From NCBI GenBank assembly GCA_038825775.1, contig JAWBOW010000012.1, forward strand, positions 1-20,545: a stretch of DNA of 20,545 nt, in the 5' to 3' direction. How positions within the stretch are numbered: the first letter of the stretch is position 1; each line of letters starts with the position of its first letter. Positions 1-7,290 of the stretch are shown piece by piece. The DNA comes from JAWBOW01 sp038825775 (lineage in GTDB: Archaea > Nanobdellota > Nanobdellia > Woesearchaeales > WAPY01). The notes under the pieces were generated by a model. It was not told the origin of the DNA and ran no database searches. It worked only from the letters and a program-made list of their open reading frames with translations. The position numbers were made by a program, and so were the translations under genes.

Positions 1-176
1 AGGGCTATTATTGTGAAGAGGAAGAAGTTAATGAGAGATTAAGCAAATTAATGAAGAGTGCTTTCAGAAACGTTTATGATGTTATGAAAAACAAAAACTT
101 AAGTATGAGGGAAGCAGCTTATGTTGTTGCAATATCAAAGGTTGCAAAGGCAGTTGAGTTAAGAGGTTTTCAATAA
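1..176 (+). CDS. gdhA: Glutamate dehydrogenase, C-terminal end (partial)
   Basis: The window opens inside a gene; frame 3 gives about 57 codons ending at TAA 174-176. The peptide includes EEVNERLSKLMKSAFRNVYD and, near the end, AAYVVAISKVAKAVELRG. This is the usual C-terminus of archaeal glutamate dehydrogenases, where a helix is followed by an 'AAYVVAV.RVA.AM..RG' element. The family interconverts glutamate and 2-oxoglutarate plus ammonia with NAD(P)(H) as a cytoplasmic hexamer. The catalytic lysine and nucleotide-binding parts lie outside the window, so activity cannot be judged. Another Glu/Leu/Phe dehydrogenase is possible but less likely. The downstream regulator at 208 follows after only 31 nt on the same strand and may be co-transcribed. 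Confidence 0.8.
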   Translation, partial: GYYCEEEEVNERLSKLMKSAFRNVYDVMKNKNLSMREAAYVVAISKVAKAVELRGFQ

Positions 177-207
177 AAATTTTATTTTAAAATTTTAAGG
201 TGAGTAT

Positions 208-552
208 ATGTTTAACTTTGCTTGTAAAAACATCTCAATGGAGGAGATTGTAAGGTGTGGTTTTAAGATAAACAAAACAGAGTACAAAGTTCTTTATCAA
301 TTGTTAAAAGCAAAGAATGAATTGACCATTAATGAAATTGCAAAGGAACTAAAAAAGAACAGAACAACTGTTCAAAAAGGCATAAAGGGTTTGTTAGAAA
401 AAAGATTAGTTAGCAGAAGGCAAATGAATTTAGATAATGGCGGATATATTTATGTTTATAAGGCGAACGATAAGGAAAAGTTAAAGAATGATTTGTTGGG
501 TATTATAAACAAGTGGAAGGAAGCAGTTGATGATGCTATTAAGAATTGGTAA
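208..552 (+). CDS. Winged-helix (TrmB/MarR-like) transcriptional regulator
   Basis: This is a 114-aa protein. Residues about 20-85 form a winged helix: a helix TEYKVLYQLLKAKNELT, then the HTH pair TINEIAKELKKNRTTVQKGI, then a third helix and a wing (LVSRRQMNLDNGGYIYVYKA). This is the arrangement of archaeal TrmB/MarR-type DNA-binding domains. The C-terminal helix (about 90-114) is amphipathic and probably dimerises. There is no separate ligand-binding domain, so it is a one-domain regulator. The start at ATG 208 is supported by an AAGGTGA Shine-Dalgarno sequence about 5 nt upstream. It follows the dehydrogenase gene closely and might regulate it; that link is inference from position only. Confidence 0.8.
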   Translation: MFNFACKNISMEEIVRCGFKINKTEYKVLYQLLKAKNELTINEIAKELKKNRTTVQKGIKGLLEKRLVSRRQMNLDNGGYIYVYKANDKEKLKNDLLGIINKWKEAVDDAIKNW

Positions 553-594
553 TATTTTTTACTTAAACTTTAAAAATTTTTTAGACTAGAATTT

Positions 595-2133
595 TTATTT
601 TTGTTCTTGAATTTCTAGAATTTCTCCATAACCGATTAATCTATACCTATCACCAATCCTTCTAGAAATCGTGGCTCTTGAATTGCTGTAAGCACAAACA
701 GGAATTATAAGCTTGCAAGTTATTTCCTCAGGACTTAATTTTATAACTGTTCCAACCGTTGCTGTTGAGTTAATATTAATCATTAATGTTTCTCCTTGTT
801 TTATTGGCTCAACTAAAAGTTCGTCTTGAGCTCCAACAACCCTTTCTAAGAGGTGAAGTTTTAATCTTAAAAACTCTCTTATTGGAGGAGTTTTTCCTGG
901 CAAACCAACAACATTACCTGCTAAGCTATCAGCTTTAACTATCGAAGGGTCTAATGTTGTTAGAACACCAACAGAACCTCCGGGTCCTACTTCTTGAACA
1001 TCATAACCTCCTGTTTTTAATCCTACAATCTTTGTAATTAATGGTTGCCAAACAATCTTTCCATAACTCTCCACTTTTCTCCCTGGTTTGATTTCTATCT
1101 CATCTCCTATTCTTAAAACACCTTGTTTTAAAGCCCCTCCCAAAACACCTCCTTGAAGTTGAGAAGGTTCTGTTCCTGGTTTGTTAATGTCAAAGGATCT
1201 TGCAACAAACATTAATGGATCAGCATTTTTGTTTCTTTCTGGAACTTTAAAATATTCAACTATTGTTTTTATAAGAAGATCAATGTTTATGTTTTGATGA
1301 GCTGACACGGGTATTATTGGAGCATTCTCATAAACAGTTCCCCTCAAAAAATTTTTTATTTCTTTATAATTTTTTAGTGCTTCTTCTTTAGTAACAAGGT
1401 CTATTTTGTTTTGAACAACAATTATGTCCTTTATTCCTATTATTTGTAATGCTGTTAAGTGTTCTCGTGTTTGTGGTTGAGGGCATGGTTCATTTGCAGC
1501 TATTATCATTAGTGCATAGTCCATTATCGCTGCTCCTGAAAGCATTGTTGCCATCAAACTTTCATGTCCTGGAGCGTCTACAAAACTAACCTTTCTTAAA
1601 ACTTCTGTTCTAACATTGTGAATTGGGCAGAATTCTTCTTTTGTATACCCTTCTACTCCTTGGCATAAAGGACATTTTCTGAATGTAACATCAGCATATC
1701 CTAATCTTATTGTAATTCCTCTCTTTATTTCTTCAGAATGAGTGTCTGTCCATTTTCCACTTAGTTTTTCTGTTATTGTTGTTTTGCCATGATCAACATG
1801 GCCCACTAGTCCGATGTTGAATTCTGGTTGTTTTTTTGCTTCTTCAACTCTTTTCTCATGTAATTCTTCTTTAGATATTTCTTCTCTCTTTTGAATTTTT
1901 GTTACTTCTTCTTGTGTTTTTTTCTCTAGAACTTCTGTATCTTTTTCTTTTTTCTTTCTTTGTTTTTTTTCTTTATGCTCTGTTTTGACTTCTTTTTCAA
2001 TCTTTTTTTTAATTTTTTGTTCTTTGTTTTTTTGTTTTTTCTCTTTAGAATTTTTTTGAGAATTTGTTTTTTCTAACTCTTCAATATTATTGGAAATTTC
2101 AGCTTCTGTTGGGGTTATATTCTTTTTTTGCAT
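595..2133 (-). CDS. eif2g: Translation initiation factor aIF2 subunit gamma with long N-terminal extension
   Basis: A 512-aa GTPase that delivers initiator Met-tRNA to the small ribosomal subunit. Seen: P-loop GHVDHGKT at about 111-118, a switch region with KRGITI, a knuckle with Cys pairs (CPLC and a downstream CPIH), DAPGH (G3), NKID (G4) and SAH (G5), followed by two beta-barrel domains. These are the hallmarks of eIF2/aIF2 gamma. Family members are usually near 410 aa with the P-loop close to the N-terminus. Here about 100 Lys/Glu/Gln-rich residues precede it. No ATG lies between codon 1 and the GTPase core, and I found no in-frame GTG or TTG close to the core, so the extension seems genuine. 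It follows eS6 after 11 nt and is probably its operon partner. Confidence 0.95.
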   Translation of the reverse strand: MQKKNITPTEAEISNNIEELEKTNSQKNSKEKKQKNKEQKIKKKIEKEVKTEHKEKKQRKKKEKDTEVLEKKTQEEVTKIQKREEISKEELHEKRVEEAKKQPEFNIGLVGHVDHGKTTITEKLSGKWTDTHSEEIKRGITIRLGYADVTFRKCPLCQGVEGYTKEEFCPIHNVRTEVLRKVSFVDAPGHESLMATMLSGAAIMDYALMIIAANEPCPQPQTREHLTALQIIGIKDIIVVQNKIDLVTKEEALKNYKEIKNFLRGTVYENAPIIPVSAHQNINIDLLIKTIVEYFKVPERNKNADPLMFVARSFDINKPGTEPSQLQGGVLGGALKQGVLRIGDEIEIKPGRKVESYGKIVWQPLITKIVGLKTGGYDVQEVGPGGSVGVLTTLDPSIVKADSLAGNVVGLPGKTPPIREFLRLKLHLLERVVGAQDELLVEPIKQGETLMININSTATVGTVIKLSPEEITCKLIIPVCAYSNSRATISRRIGDRYRLIGYGEILEIQEQK

Positions 2134-2144
2134 TTTTGAATTCT

Positions 2145-2534
2145 TTACTCTTTATTTGTGCTTTCCTCTTTTTTCTCCTCTATTGGTTTTGTTCCATACT
2201 CTAAAATTTTTAAATTGATTTGAACTATCTTTGGATGTATTGTATTTCCACAAACTGTTTTTCTGACTTTTTTACCCTTCCCTTTTATTCTAAAGCCTAC
2301 GCTTTTTCCAGAGCATATTCTCTTTCTTACAGGTCCTGAAATATCAGCTCTCATTGGAAAACCAGCATAATCAGAACCTCCTGTTATTTGAAATTTATAT
2401 CCTGGAAGTGAAGGTATTTCAACAATATCTCCAATCTTTTTTCCCAAAAATATTGTTGCTTCTTTGTCCTTTACTTCTTTCTTATATGTTTTTTTGTTTT
2501 TTGGATCTGCAATACTCAGTTTAAATTCAACCAT
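2145..2534 (-). CDS. rps6e: Small ribosomal subunit protein eS6
   Basis: A 129-aa protein of the usual archaeal S6e length. The signature ITGGSDYAGFPMRADISGP (about 50-68) matches the conserved 'GGSDxxGFPM' of S6e. A basic segment follows (VRKRICSGKSVGFRIKGKGK) and a short acidic/polar tail ends the protein. eS6 is an archaeal/eukaryotic 30S component. It is the first gene of a likely eS6-aIF2 gamma operon on the minus strand with an 11-nt gap; these two genes are commonly neighbours in archaea. A GGTGGTTTAA stretch just before the ATG at 2534 can act as Shine-Dalgarno. Confidence 0.95.
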   Translation of the reverse strand: MVEFKLSIADPKNKKTYKKEVKDKEATIFLGKKIGDIVEIPSLPGYKFQITGGSDYAGFPMRADISGPVRKRICSGKSVGFRIKGKGKKVRKTVCGNTIHPKIVQINLKILEYGTKPIEEKKEESTNKE

Positions 2535-2594
2535 TTAAACCACCTTTTTCTATTTATTCTTAAAATAGAATATTAATAGTTGTATATAATTGCT

Positions 2595-3503
2595 TTAAAA
2601 AGTTTGTGTTTTATTTGAGAAACAAACATTCTTTATTTTTTCAAGATAATTTTTTTCTCCAAACAAAAGATGTAGATTGTTTATGATTTGTTGTAGTTCA
2701 TTTCTTTTTTCTACAGGAATACTACAAATGCCCTTCTCTACATCAGAAATATTAAATTCTAATATTTTTATCCATCCGTTGTCAATCTCTGCTGAACGAT
2801 TATGAGAAAAAATGAATAAATTTATCTTTTTATCAAGAGTAGACTCGTATTTTATTCGTTCAGAGCTAAGAATAATTTTTATCTTATTAAATTCTGTTCC
2901 GTAAAAATTCTTTAAGTATTCTAACAAATCAAATTTGTTGTATTTTATTATAAAACCCATTTTAGCCAAAAACCCAAATTTTGTTAATGCGTAGTAAGAA
3001 TTTTTAAATGTTCTTAGAAGTTCTCTTTCTTCATCAGAAAGTTTTTTCTCTTTTCTCTTCCAAACATCATAATTTCTTGTTTTTAAGCAGAGCATTTCTT
3101 CAATCCAAAGAGCAAACCCTTCATAGTCTTCATAAATGTTTTTTCCCAGTCCTAAATTTTCTTCATTAACTTTTTTAATTTTTTTAATAAATTCTTCTAT
3201 GTTTTCTTCTGATGAATTTTTTAATATTTCTCCTCCAAGTTTTGAATTCTCTAAAAATAAACCATGACCAAAATAGTTGTGAAATATTTCTGGAATTAAA
3301 AAATCGCTTCCCCCATAAACTATTGCAGAATACTCTTTTGGCAAATAAATTCCATTCTTATTTTTTTCAATATTTTTGTAATTGCAAAGTTCAAACCAAT
3401 CCTTTTCTGAATAAATAAAAAGTTTTGATTTTCTAAGCTCCAAATTTAATTCGGATTTTACTTTTAAGTAAGCTTCTCCTAAGATTATTTCAAGATCTTC
3501 CAT
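2595..3503 (-). CDS. Uncharacterised protein with zincin-like His motif
   Basis: A 302-aa protein I cannot assign to a named family. It is predicted soluble, with no signal peptide or TM segment. Around residues 70-87 it reads IPEIFHNYFGHGLFLEN, with His75 and His80. About 50 residues later comes EDYEGFALWIEE (126-136), with Glu128. The pair resembles the two zinc-binding parts of a gluzincin metallopeptidase (a His-x-x-x-His helix, then Glu in 'EGFA..xEE'). However, the spacing is HxxxxH and the catalytic Glu of HExxH is Asn, so peptidase activity is unproven. The C-terminal 130 residues have alternating strand/helix character with no recognisable motif. The start at ATG 3503 was chosen because TATA-like sequence lies just upstream. 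Confidence 0.65.
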   Translation of the reverse strand: MEDLEIILGEAYLKVKSELNLELRKSKLFIYSEKDWFELCNYKNIEKNKNGIYLPKEYSAIVYGGSDFLIPEIFHNYFGHGLFLENSKLGGEILKNSSEENIEEFIKKIKKVNEENLGLGKNIYEDYEGFALWIEEMLCLKTRNYDVWKRKEKKLSDEERELLRTFKNSYYALTKFGFLAKMGFIIKYNKFDLLEYLKNFYGTEFNKIKIILSSERIKYESTLDKKINLFIFSHNRSAEIDNGWIKILEFNISDVEKGICSIPVEKRNELQQIINNLHLLFGEKNYLEKIKNVCFSNKTQTF

Positions 3504-3692
3504 AAACAGACCTGCACATGATTATCTTTTAAAAAAAAGAAAAAAATTATAATTTTTAATGAGTTTTTTATTTTTTTATATAATGAAAAAATTCTACCCC
3601 CAAAAATAATGTGAATATTCTCAAATATAAATATTTTACTATAAAAAACAAAAAAAGAATTTAAAAATTAAACAAAAAATTTTAAATAATTT

Positions 3693-4676
3693 TTACTTCT
3701 TGAAATATGTCTGTAATATTTTAATTGCATCATCAATGTTGTTTTCATTAATGCCTATTATTTCTTTTATTTTTCTCTCTTCTGAATCCAAAATTATTTT
3801 TATTCCATTATTAGTGTTTGGAAATTTTTCCTTACTAAAAACGAGCATTCCTTTAAGATACTGATAGTTAAATTCTGTTTTTAATCTAAGATTTAATACT
3901 TTTAGTTCTCCTATATTTTTTAATTCCTCTAGAAGTTTTTTCTTATAAGCAAAATTTAGGTTTTTGTTCTCAAAAACATCATATATCTTTTCATTTATTT
4001 CTTTATCTTCAAAACCTGAATAATAAATTCTAAAATTATCGCTTAGTTCTAGCACTACTGCTTTCTTAGGATAGCAAACTTGTGAATTAAAGTATAACTC
4101 TACAATCTTTTTTTCCTTATCATAAACTGCTTTTTCTGATTTAAAGAGTTTTTGAAGTTCTGCATTTTCAAAGAACATTTTTTCAATTATTTTTCTTGAT
4201 AAATCCGGATTTTCAGCGTATTCTTCCAAAAAATCCACGAGTTTTTTTGAATTTAAAATATGAGGGTCTAATTCCTCAAGAACTAATCCATAATTTTTTC
4301 CTTGAATGTCATTGATTTTTAAAATATAATCACTAATATAGGCATTTATTTCTGAGAGATACTCTATTATTTTTTCCCTTCTTAATCTTGTAAGATCAAC
4401 ATTTATCCTAAATTTGTTCTTATTCTCACTTTCAAAATTAATATTGATCAAAAGGTTATCGCCTGTAGGCTTCTTATAATCTAAAACCAAAGTGTTTTCG
4501 TCCTTTTCGTAGATGTTTATATTACCAATCCTCTTTTCATTAAAATCTTTTAAAACATCAAATAAATAGCCTTCTAAACATTTTACTTTGTCTTTAGTTA
4601 TATTACTTATATTGTTGATAAGCTTTTCAATATTGTTTGAAAACTCTTGTATGCTTTCCTCAAGATTTCTTGCCAT
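3693..4676 (-). CDS. Uncharacterised alpha/beta protein
   Basis: A 327-aa protein of unknown function. The ATG at 4676 (MARNLEESIQEF) is preferred over an upstream in-frame start at 4781. It has a GGGTG Shine-Dalgarno about 6 nt before it, and the longer version would have to begin upstream of the gene's own TATA box (about 4726-4739). It opens with a helical N-terminal stretch (1-40). Strand-rich segments follow (GNINIYEKDENTLVLDYKK, about 55-73), then a helical middle and further beta/alpha parts; there is no TM segment and no clear catalytic motif. It has its own promoter, divergent from the methionine aminopeptidase gene. Confidence 0.7.
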   Translation of the reverse strand: MARNLEESIQEFSNNIEKLINNISNITKDKVKCLEGYLFDVLKDFNEKRIGNINIYEKDENTLVLDYKKPTGDNLLININFESENKNKFRINVDLTRLRREKIIEYLSEINAYISDYILKINDIQGKNYGLVLEELDPHILNSKKLVDFLEEYAENPDLSRKIIEKMFFENAELQKLFKSEKAVYDKEKKIVELYFNSQVCYPKKAVVLELSDNFRIYYSGFEDKEINEKIYDVFENKNLNFAYKKKLLEELKNIGELKVLNLRLKTEFNYQYLKGMLVFSKEKFPNTNNGIKIILDSEERKIKEIIGINENNIDDAIKILQTYFKK

Positions 4677-4723
4677 AAAAAACACCCTTATCATTTTATA
4701 GTAGTTTCGCTTTTTGAATGAAG

Positions 4724-4748
4724 AAGTTTTATATAAAACTTTCGATTG
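4724..4748 (-). promoter_or_regulatory. Promoter (BRE + TATA) with an 18-bp perfect palindrome
   Basis: Read on the minus strand, AATCGAAAG (BRE-like) leads into GTTTTATATAAAAC. The block AAGTTTTATATAAAACTT at 4724-4741 is a perfect 18-bp palindrome covering the TATA box. The predicted start of transcription is about 25 nt further, giving a leader of about 30 nt before the ATG at 4676. The BRE/TATA junction shares 13 identical bases with the HAD gene promoter near 8100-8112. The palindrome could be an operator or simply a symmetric TATA box. Confidence 0.55.
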
Positions 4749-4786
4749 GTTGGTTTTGTAAATAAAATGAAATGACAACAATAGTT

Positions 4787-4795
4787 TTTTATATT
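4787..4795 (+). promoter_or_regulatory. TATA box of the methionine aminopeptidase gene
   Basis: TTTTATATT is centred about 25 nt before the ATG at 4816, the distance expected between an archaeal TATA box and the transcription start. The mRNA is therefore probably leaderless or nearly so, and there is no Shine-Dalgarno sequence. Confidence 0.5.
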
Positions 4796-4815
4796 CAAAT
4801 TTTTTACGGGCTCTT

Positions 4816-5730
4816 ATGGAAGAAGAACTTGATGAAGAGGTAATTGAGAATTACAAAAAAGCAGGAAGCATAGCTGCTAGAGCACTAGATTTTGGAAGGA
4901 GATTAGTTAAAGAGGGAGAATCTCTGGTTTTTGTTATGGATAAGATTGAAGAAAAGATAAAGAGTTTAGGGGCTGAAATAGCTTTTCCTGCTCAAATAAG
5001 CTTGAACAATATTGCTGCTCATTATTGTTCTGTTGATGATAAAGAAACATTTAAATTTGGTGATGTTGTTAAAATAGATATTGGAACCCATATAAATGGT
5101 TATATTGGTGATTGTGCATTAACAGTTTACATTGGGGATGATAAGAATATAAAAAATCTTTTAGAATCAGCAAGATCTGCTTTGGAGAATGCTCTTAAAG
5201 TAGTTAAACCAGGCGTAAGAATATCAGAAATAGGTAAGATTATTCAAAAAACAATTTCTTCTTATGGATTTTACCCTGTAAGAAATCTTTCAGGGCATGG
5301 TCTTGAAAGGTTTAACCTACATGCAGAACCATCTATACCAAACTATGATACAAATAATAATTTAATTTTGAAAAAAGATAGTGTTATTGCAATAGAACCA
5401 TTTTCAAGCACAGGAGTTGGAATTGTTGGTGATTCTGGAAACGCAACAGTTTATTCTCTAATAAAAAGCAAACCTGTTAGGAATAATACAGCAAGAAAGA
5501 TTTTAAGAGAGATAGAAAGCTATAATGGGCTTCCATTTACAACAAGGTGGTTTTATAAAAAATATCCAAAAATTTTGGTTGATAATGCAATAAGAGAATT
5601 CCTAAATAATGAGATGATTTATGAATACAAGCCATTAAGTGATATTGGAAAAGGATTTGTTGCTCAGTTCGAGCATACTGTGATTGTTAGGGAATCTAAG
5701 AATATAATAACAACCCTTCTTGAAGAATAA
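4816..5730 (+). CDS. map: Methionine aminopeptidase, type II
   Basis: A 304-aa cytoplasmic dinuclear metalloprotease that removes the initiator methionine from nascent proteins. All five metal ligands are visible: Asp88 (VKIDIGTH), Asp99 (YIGDCALTV), His161 (SGHGLERF), Glu194 (IAIEPFS) and Glu286 (QFEHTVIV). His69 in NIAAHYCS is the substrate-pocket histidine. A helical insert between about 212 and 275, before the last Glu, marks the type II (archaeal/eukaryotic) class. The length is normal for the family. The start at ATG 4816 fits a TATA box 25 nt upstream. It is transcribed divergently from the gene at 3693-4676 and convergently with the gene at 5765. Confidence 0.96.
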   Translation: MEEELDEEVIENYKKAGSIAARALDFGRRLVKEGESLVFVMDKIEEKIKSLGAEIAFPAQISLNNIAAHYCSVDDKETFKFGDVVKIDIGTHINGYIGDCALTVYIGDDKNIKNLLESARSALENALKVVKPGVRISEIGKIIQKTISSYGFYPVRNLSGHGLERFNLHAEPSIPNYDTNNNLILKKDSVIAIEPFSSTGVGIVGDSGNATVYSLIKSKPVRNNTARKILREIESYNGLPFTTRWFYKKYPKILVDNAIREFLNNEMIYEYKPLSDIGKGFVAQFEHTVIVRESKNIITTLLEE

Positions 5731-5764
5731 GATTTTTAAATAATTTCAAATCAAAATTTTTAAT

Positions 5765-6196
5765 TTAACCTTGATTTTCTTGTGTTTGAGTTTCTTTAGA
5801 AGGAACTACCTTTTTGTTTAATTCAGAAATCCACATGTTTCCAATTCTTACTAGTTCAGTATTAAATGCGTTTGAAAGGCGGTATGTTTTTTTATAAAGA
5901 TCATAATAAATTAATCCCATACTCTTCATAGGAGTTAGAATTCTATCATAAAATTGTCTTTTGTTATAACTCAGCTTAACCTTTTTTCCAGTAAAAGGCT
6001 CCCTGTCAATAACAGTAACTAATTTTCCTTCGTGGAGTTTTGTTGCAAAATCAGACATTTCTGGCTTTGTTAGTTCTCCTTTGTGTAACTTCATTTCCCT
6101 TACAAGCGCTTTTGCAACTATTATTTGTTGTTCTGTTGCAAATATTATCTCGTATATATCCTCTGGAAGATTAAATCTATCAAATAGTATTACCAT
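5765..6196 (-). CDS. Small winged-helix-like protein, probably DNA-binding
   Basis: A 143-aa protein. An N-terminal helical part (about 15-60) precedes a segment rich in beta turns (GKLVTVIDREPFTGKKVKLS). Then comes a helix-turn-strand arrangement, KRQFYDRILTPMKSMGLIYY followed by DLYKKTYRLSNAF (about 79-112). This looks like the recognition helix and wing of a winged-helix domain; a final helix (NTELVRIGNMWISELNK) may mediate dimerisation. I do not recognise a named family. ATG 6196 is preceded by a strong Shine-Dalgarno GGGGGTG. A TATA box lies about 42 nt upstream (AATTTATATATT on the minus strand). It is divergent from the signal peptidase gene, with paired inverted repeats in the gap, and may regulate it; this is inference. 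Confidence 0.6.
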   Translation of the reverse strand: MVILFDRFNLPEDIYEIIFATEQQIIVAKALVREMKLHKGELTKPEMSDFATKLHEGKLVTVIDREPFTGKKVKLSYNKRQFYDRILTPMKSMGLIYYDLYKKTYRLSNAFNTELVRIGNMWISELNKKVVPSKETQTQENQG

Positions 6197-6260
6197 AAAA
6201 ATACACCCCCTAAAATTTCTGTTAAAACAAACTAATATATAAATTTTATTATTTTCTATA

Positions 6261-6354
6261 TTGATTTATTTTTAGCATAGATTAGTTTTATAAAAATAGG
6301 AAAAGATATAAGCAAGATAAAATATTTAACTACTAAAAAGTGCTAAAAAATCAA
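6261..6354. repeat. Inverted pair of 9-bp sites between divergent promoters
   Basis: TTTTTAGCA at 6269-6277 is the exact reverse complement of TGCTAAAAA at 6341-6349. The flanks also match (TTGAT at 6261-6265 against ATCAA at 6350-6354). The 63-nt spacer is too long for a simple terminator. The left copy lies about 25-30 nt upstream of the TATA of the winged-helix gene (-). The right copy touches the BRE/TATA of the signal peptidase gene (+, TATA about 6357-6369). The geometry suggests one regulator site per divergent promoter. Confidence 0.45.
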
Positions 6355-6416
6355 AAGATTTATAAACTATAATTCTATACTTTTTGTCAGGGAATAAGTT
6401 AAAACTGGGGGTGTGT

Positions 6417-7040
6417 ATGAAAAGATTTGTTTTTATTTTGCTAATAATCGCATCATTTTTTATAGGACTATTATTAGGAGTTGTTTTTAGAGGACACTCT
6501 CTTAATAGTCAAATGGATTTTATACAGAATAATGAAAACTCAAAAAAGAATTATTATGACAATATATCAACAACTTGTGATATAAACAAAACTTGTTCTG
6601 AAACTTTAAGCCCTGTTAACATAGATGATAATGAAAATTCGAATATTGTAATTATAAAAGATAGTTTAAAAAATTTAAAGGGACCTAGTGATAGGATAAA
6701 AGAGAACCAAATTCAGGTCTTCAATGATAAAGTAATAATTTATTTACAAAATCCAGAATGGGCTTCTTTCACTCCAACTGGTTCTATGGAGCCTGTTTTG
6801 AATGAATATGCTAATGCAATACAAATTGTTCCAAAATCAGAAGAAGAAATAAAAGTTGGAGACATAATATCTTATGAGTCAGAGTATGCTGACGGAATAA
6901 TAATACACAGAGTCATTGATATTGGCTATGATAAATATGGTTGGTATTGTATTGCTAAAGGTGATAACAATCCTAAAAAGGATCCTGGAAAGATAAGGTT
7001 TTCTCAAATAAAGAGAGTTCTTGTTGCTATAATTTATTAA
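6417..7040 (+). CDS. Type I signal peptidase (archaeal/ER type, S26)
   Basis: A 207-aa membrane protease that cleaves signal peptides of exported proteins. ATG 6417 is chosen over an in-frame TTG at 6384 because GGGGGTG lies just before it. Residues 4-24 (FVFILLIIASFFIGLLLGVVF) form the membrane anchor. A polar, poorly conserved linker of about 80 residues follows. Then comes the catalytic domain: Ser123 in FTPTGSMEPVL, His164 in GIIIHRVIDI and Asp183 in AKGDNNPKKDPG. His replaces the bacterial Lys, as in the archaeal and ER (Sec11) enzymes. The linker between anchor and active site is longer than usual and contains two Cys near residues 54-60. A zinc-ribbon gene follows on the same strand. 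The exported beta-propeller protein in this window is a possible client. Confidence 0.9.
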   Translation: MKRFVFILLIIASFFIGLLLGVVFRGHSLNSQMDFIQNNENSKKNYYDNISTTCDINKTCSETLSPVNIDDNENSNIVIIKDSLKNLKGPSDRIKENQIQVFNDKVIIYLQNPEWASFTPTGSMEPVLNEYANAIQIVPKSEEEIKVGDIISYESEYADGIIIHRVIDIGYDKYGWYCIAKGDNNPKKDPGKIRFSQIKRVLVAIIY

Positions 7041-7053
7041 CTATCAAGAAAAA

Positions 7054-7062
7054 TTTATAAAT
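7054..7062 (+). promoter_or_regulatory. TATA box of the zinc-ribbon gene
   Basis: TTTATAAAT is centred about 27 nt before ATG 7084, so this small gene probably has its own promoter and a leaderless transcript rather than depending on the signal peptidase mRNA. Confidence 0.5.
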
Positions 7063-7083
7063 TTTAAAAAAATAAAAATAATT

Positions 7084-7290
7084 ATGCTTAACTTTGTCTT
7101 GAAGTCAAAATTAAGATCAAAGGATAAAAGTAAGAAAGAAGATAAAAGTTTTACTTATGGAAGGTGTGATATCTGCGGCACAGAACTAATTAAAGTTGGA
7201 GAAAAATTGATAGGAACAACAAAATACATTTTGTTGAAATGCACAAAATGCAACAAGCAGATAGCAAGAGACATAGAAAACCTAGAGTGA
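7084..7290 (+). CDS. Small zinc-ribbon protein
   Basis: A 68-aa protein with a basic N-terminus (KSKLRSKDKSKKEDK) followed by one zinc ribbon: CDIC at about 28-31 and CTKC at about 53-56, about 21 residues apart with beta-strand character between them. Such single-ribbon proteins in archaea are often nucleic-acid- or ribosome-associated, but no specific role can be given. Two CxxC pairs make chance coding unlikely, and the promoter spacing supports it. Its last 9 nt overlap the end of the convergent HAD gene. Confidence 0.75.
   Translation: MLNFVLKSKLRSKDKSKKEDKSFTYGRCDICGTELIKVGEKLIGTTKYILLKCTKCNKQIARDIENLE

Noticed and set aside
3504..3692. Possible small gene in the 189-nt gap, prompted by a minus-strand GGGGGTAG resembling a Shine-Dalgarno
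   Set aside because: No ATG follows at a usable distance and no open frame with protein-like composition is present; the gap is only AT-rich promoter and terminator sequence.
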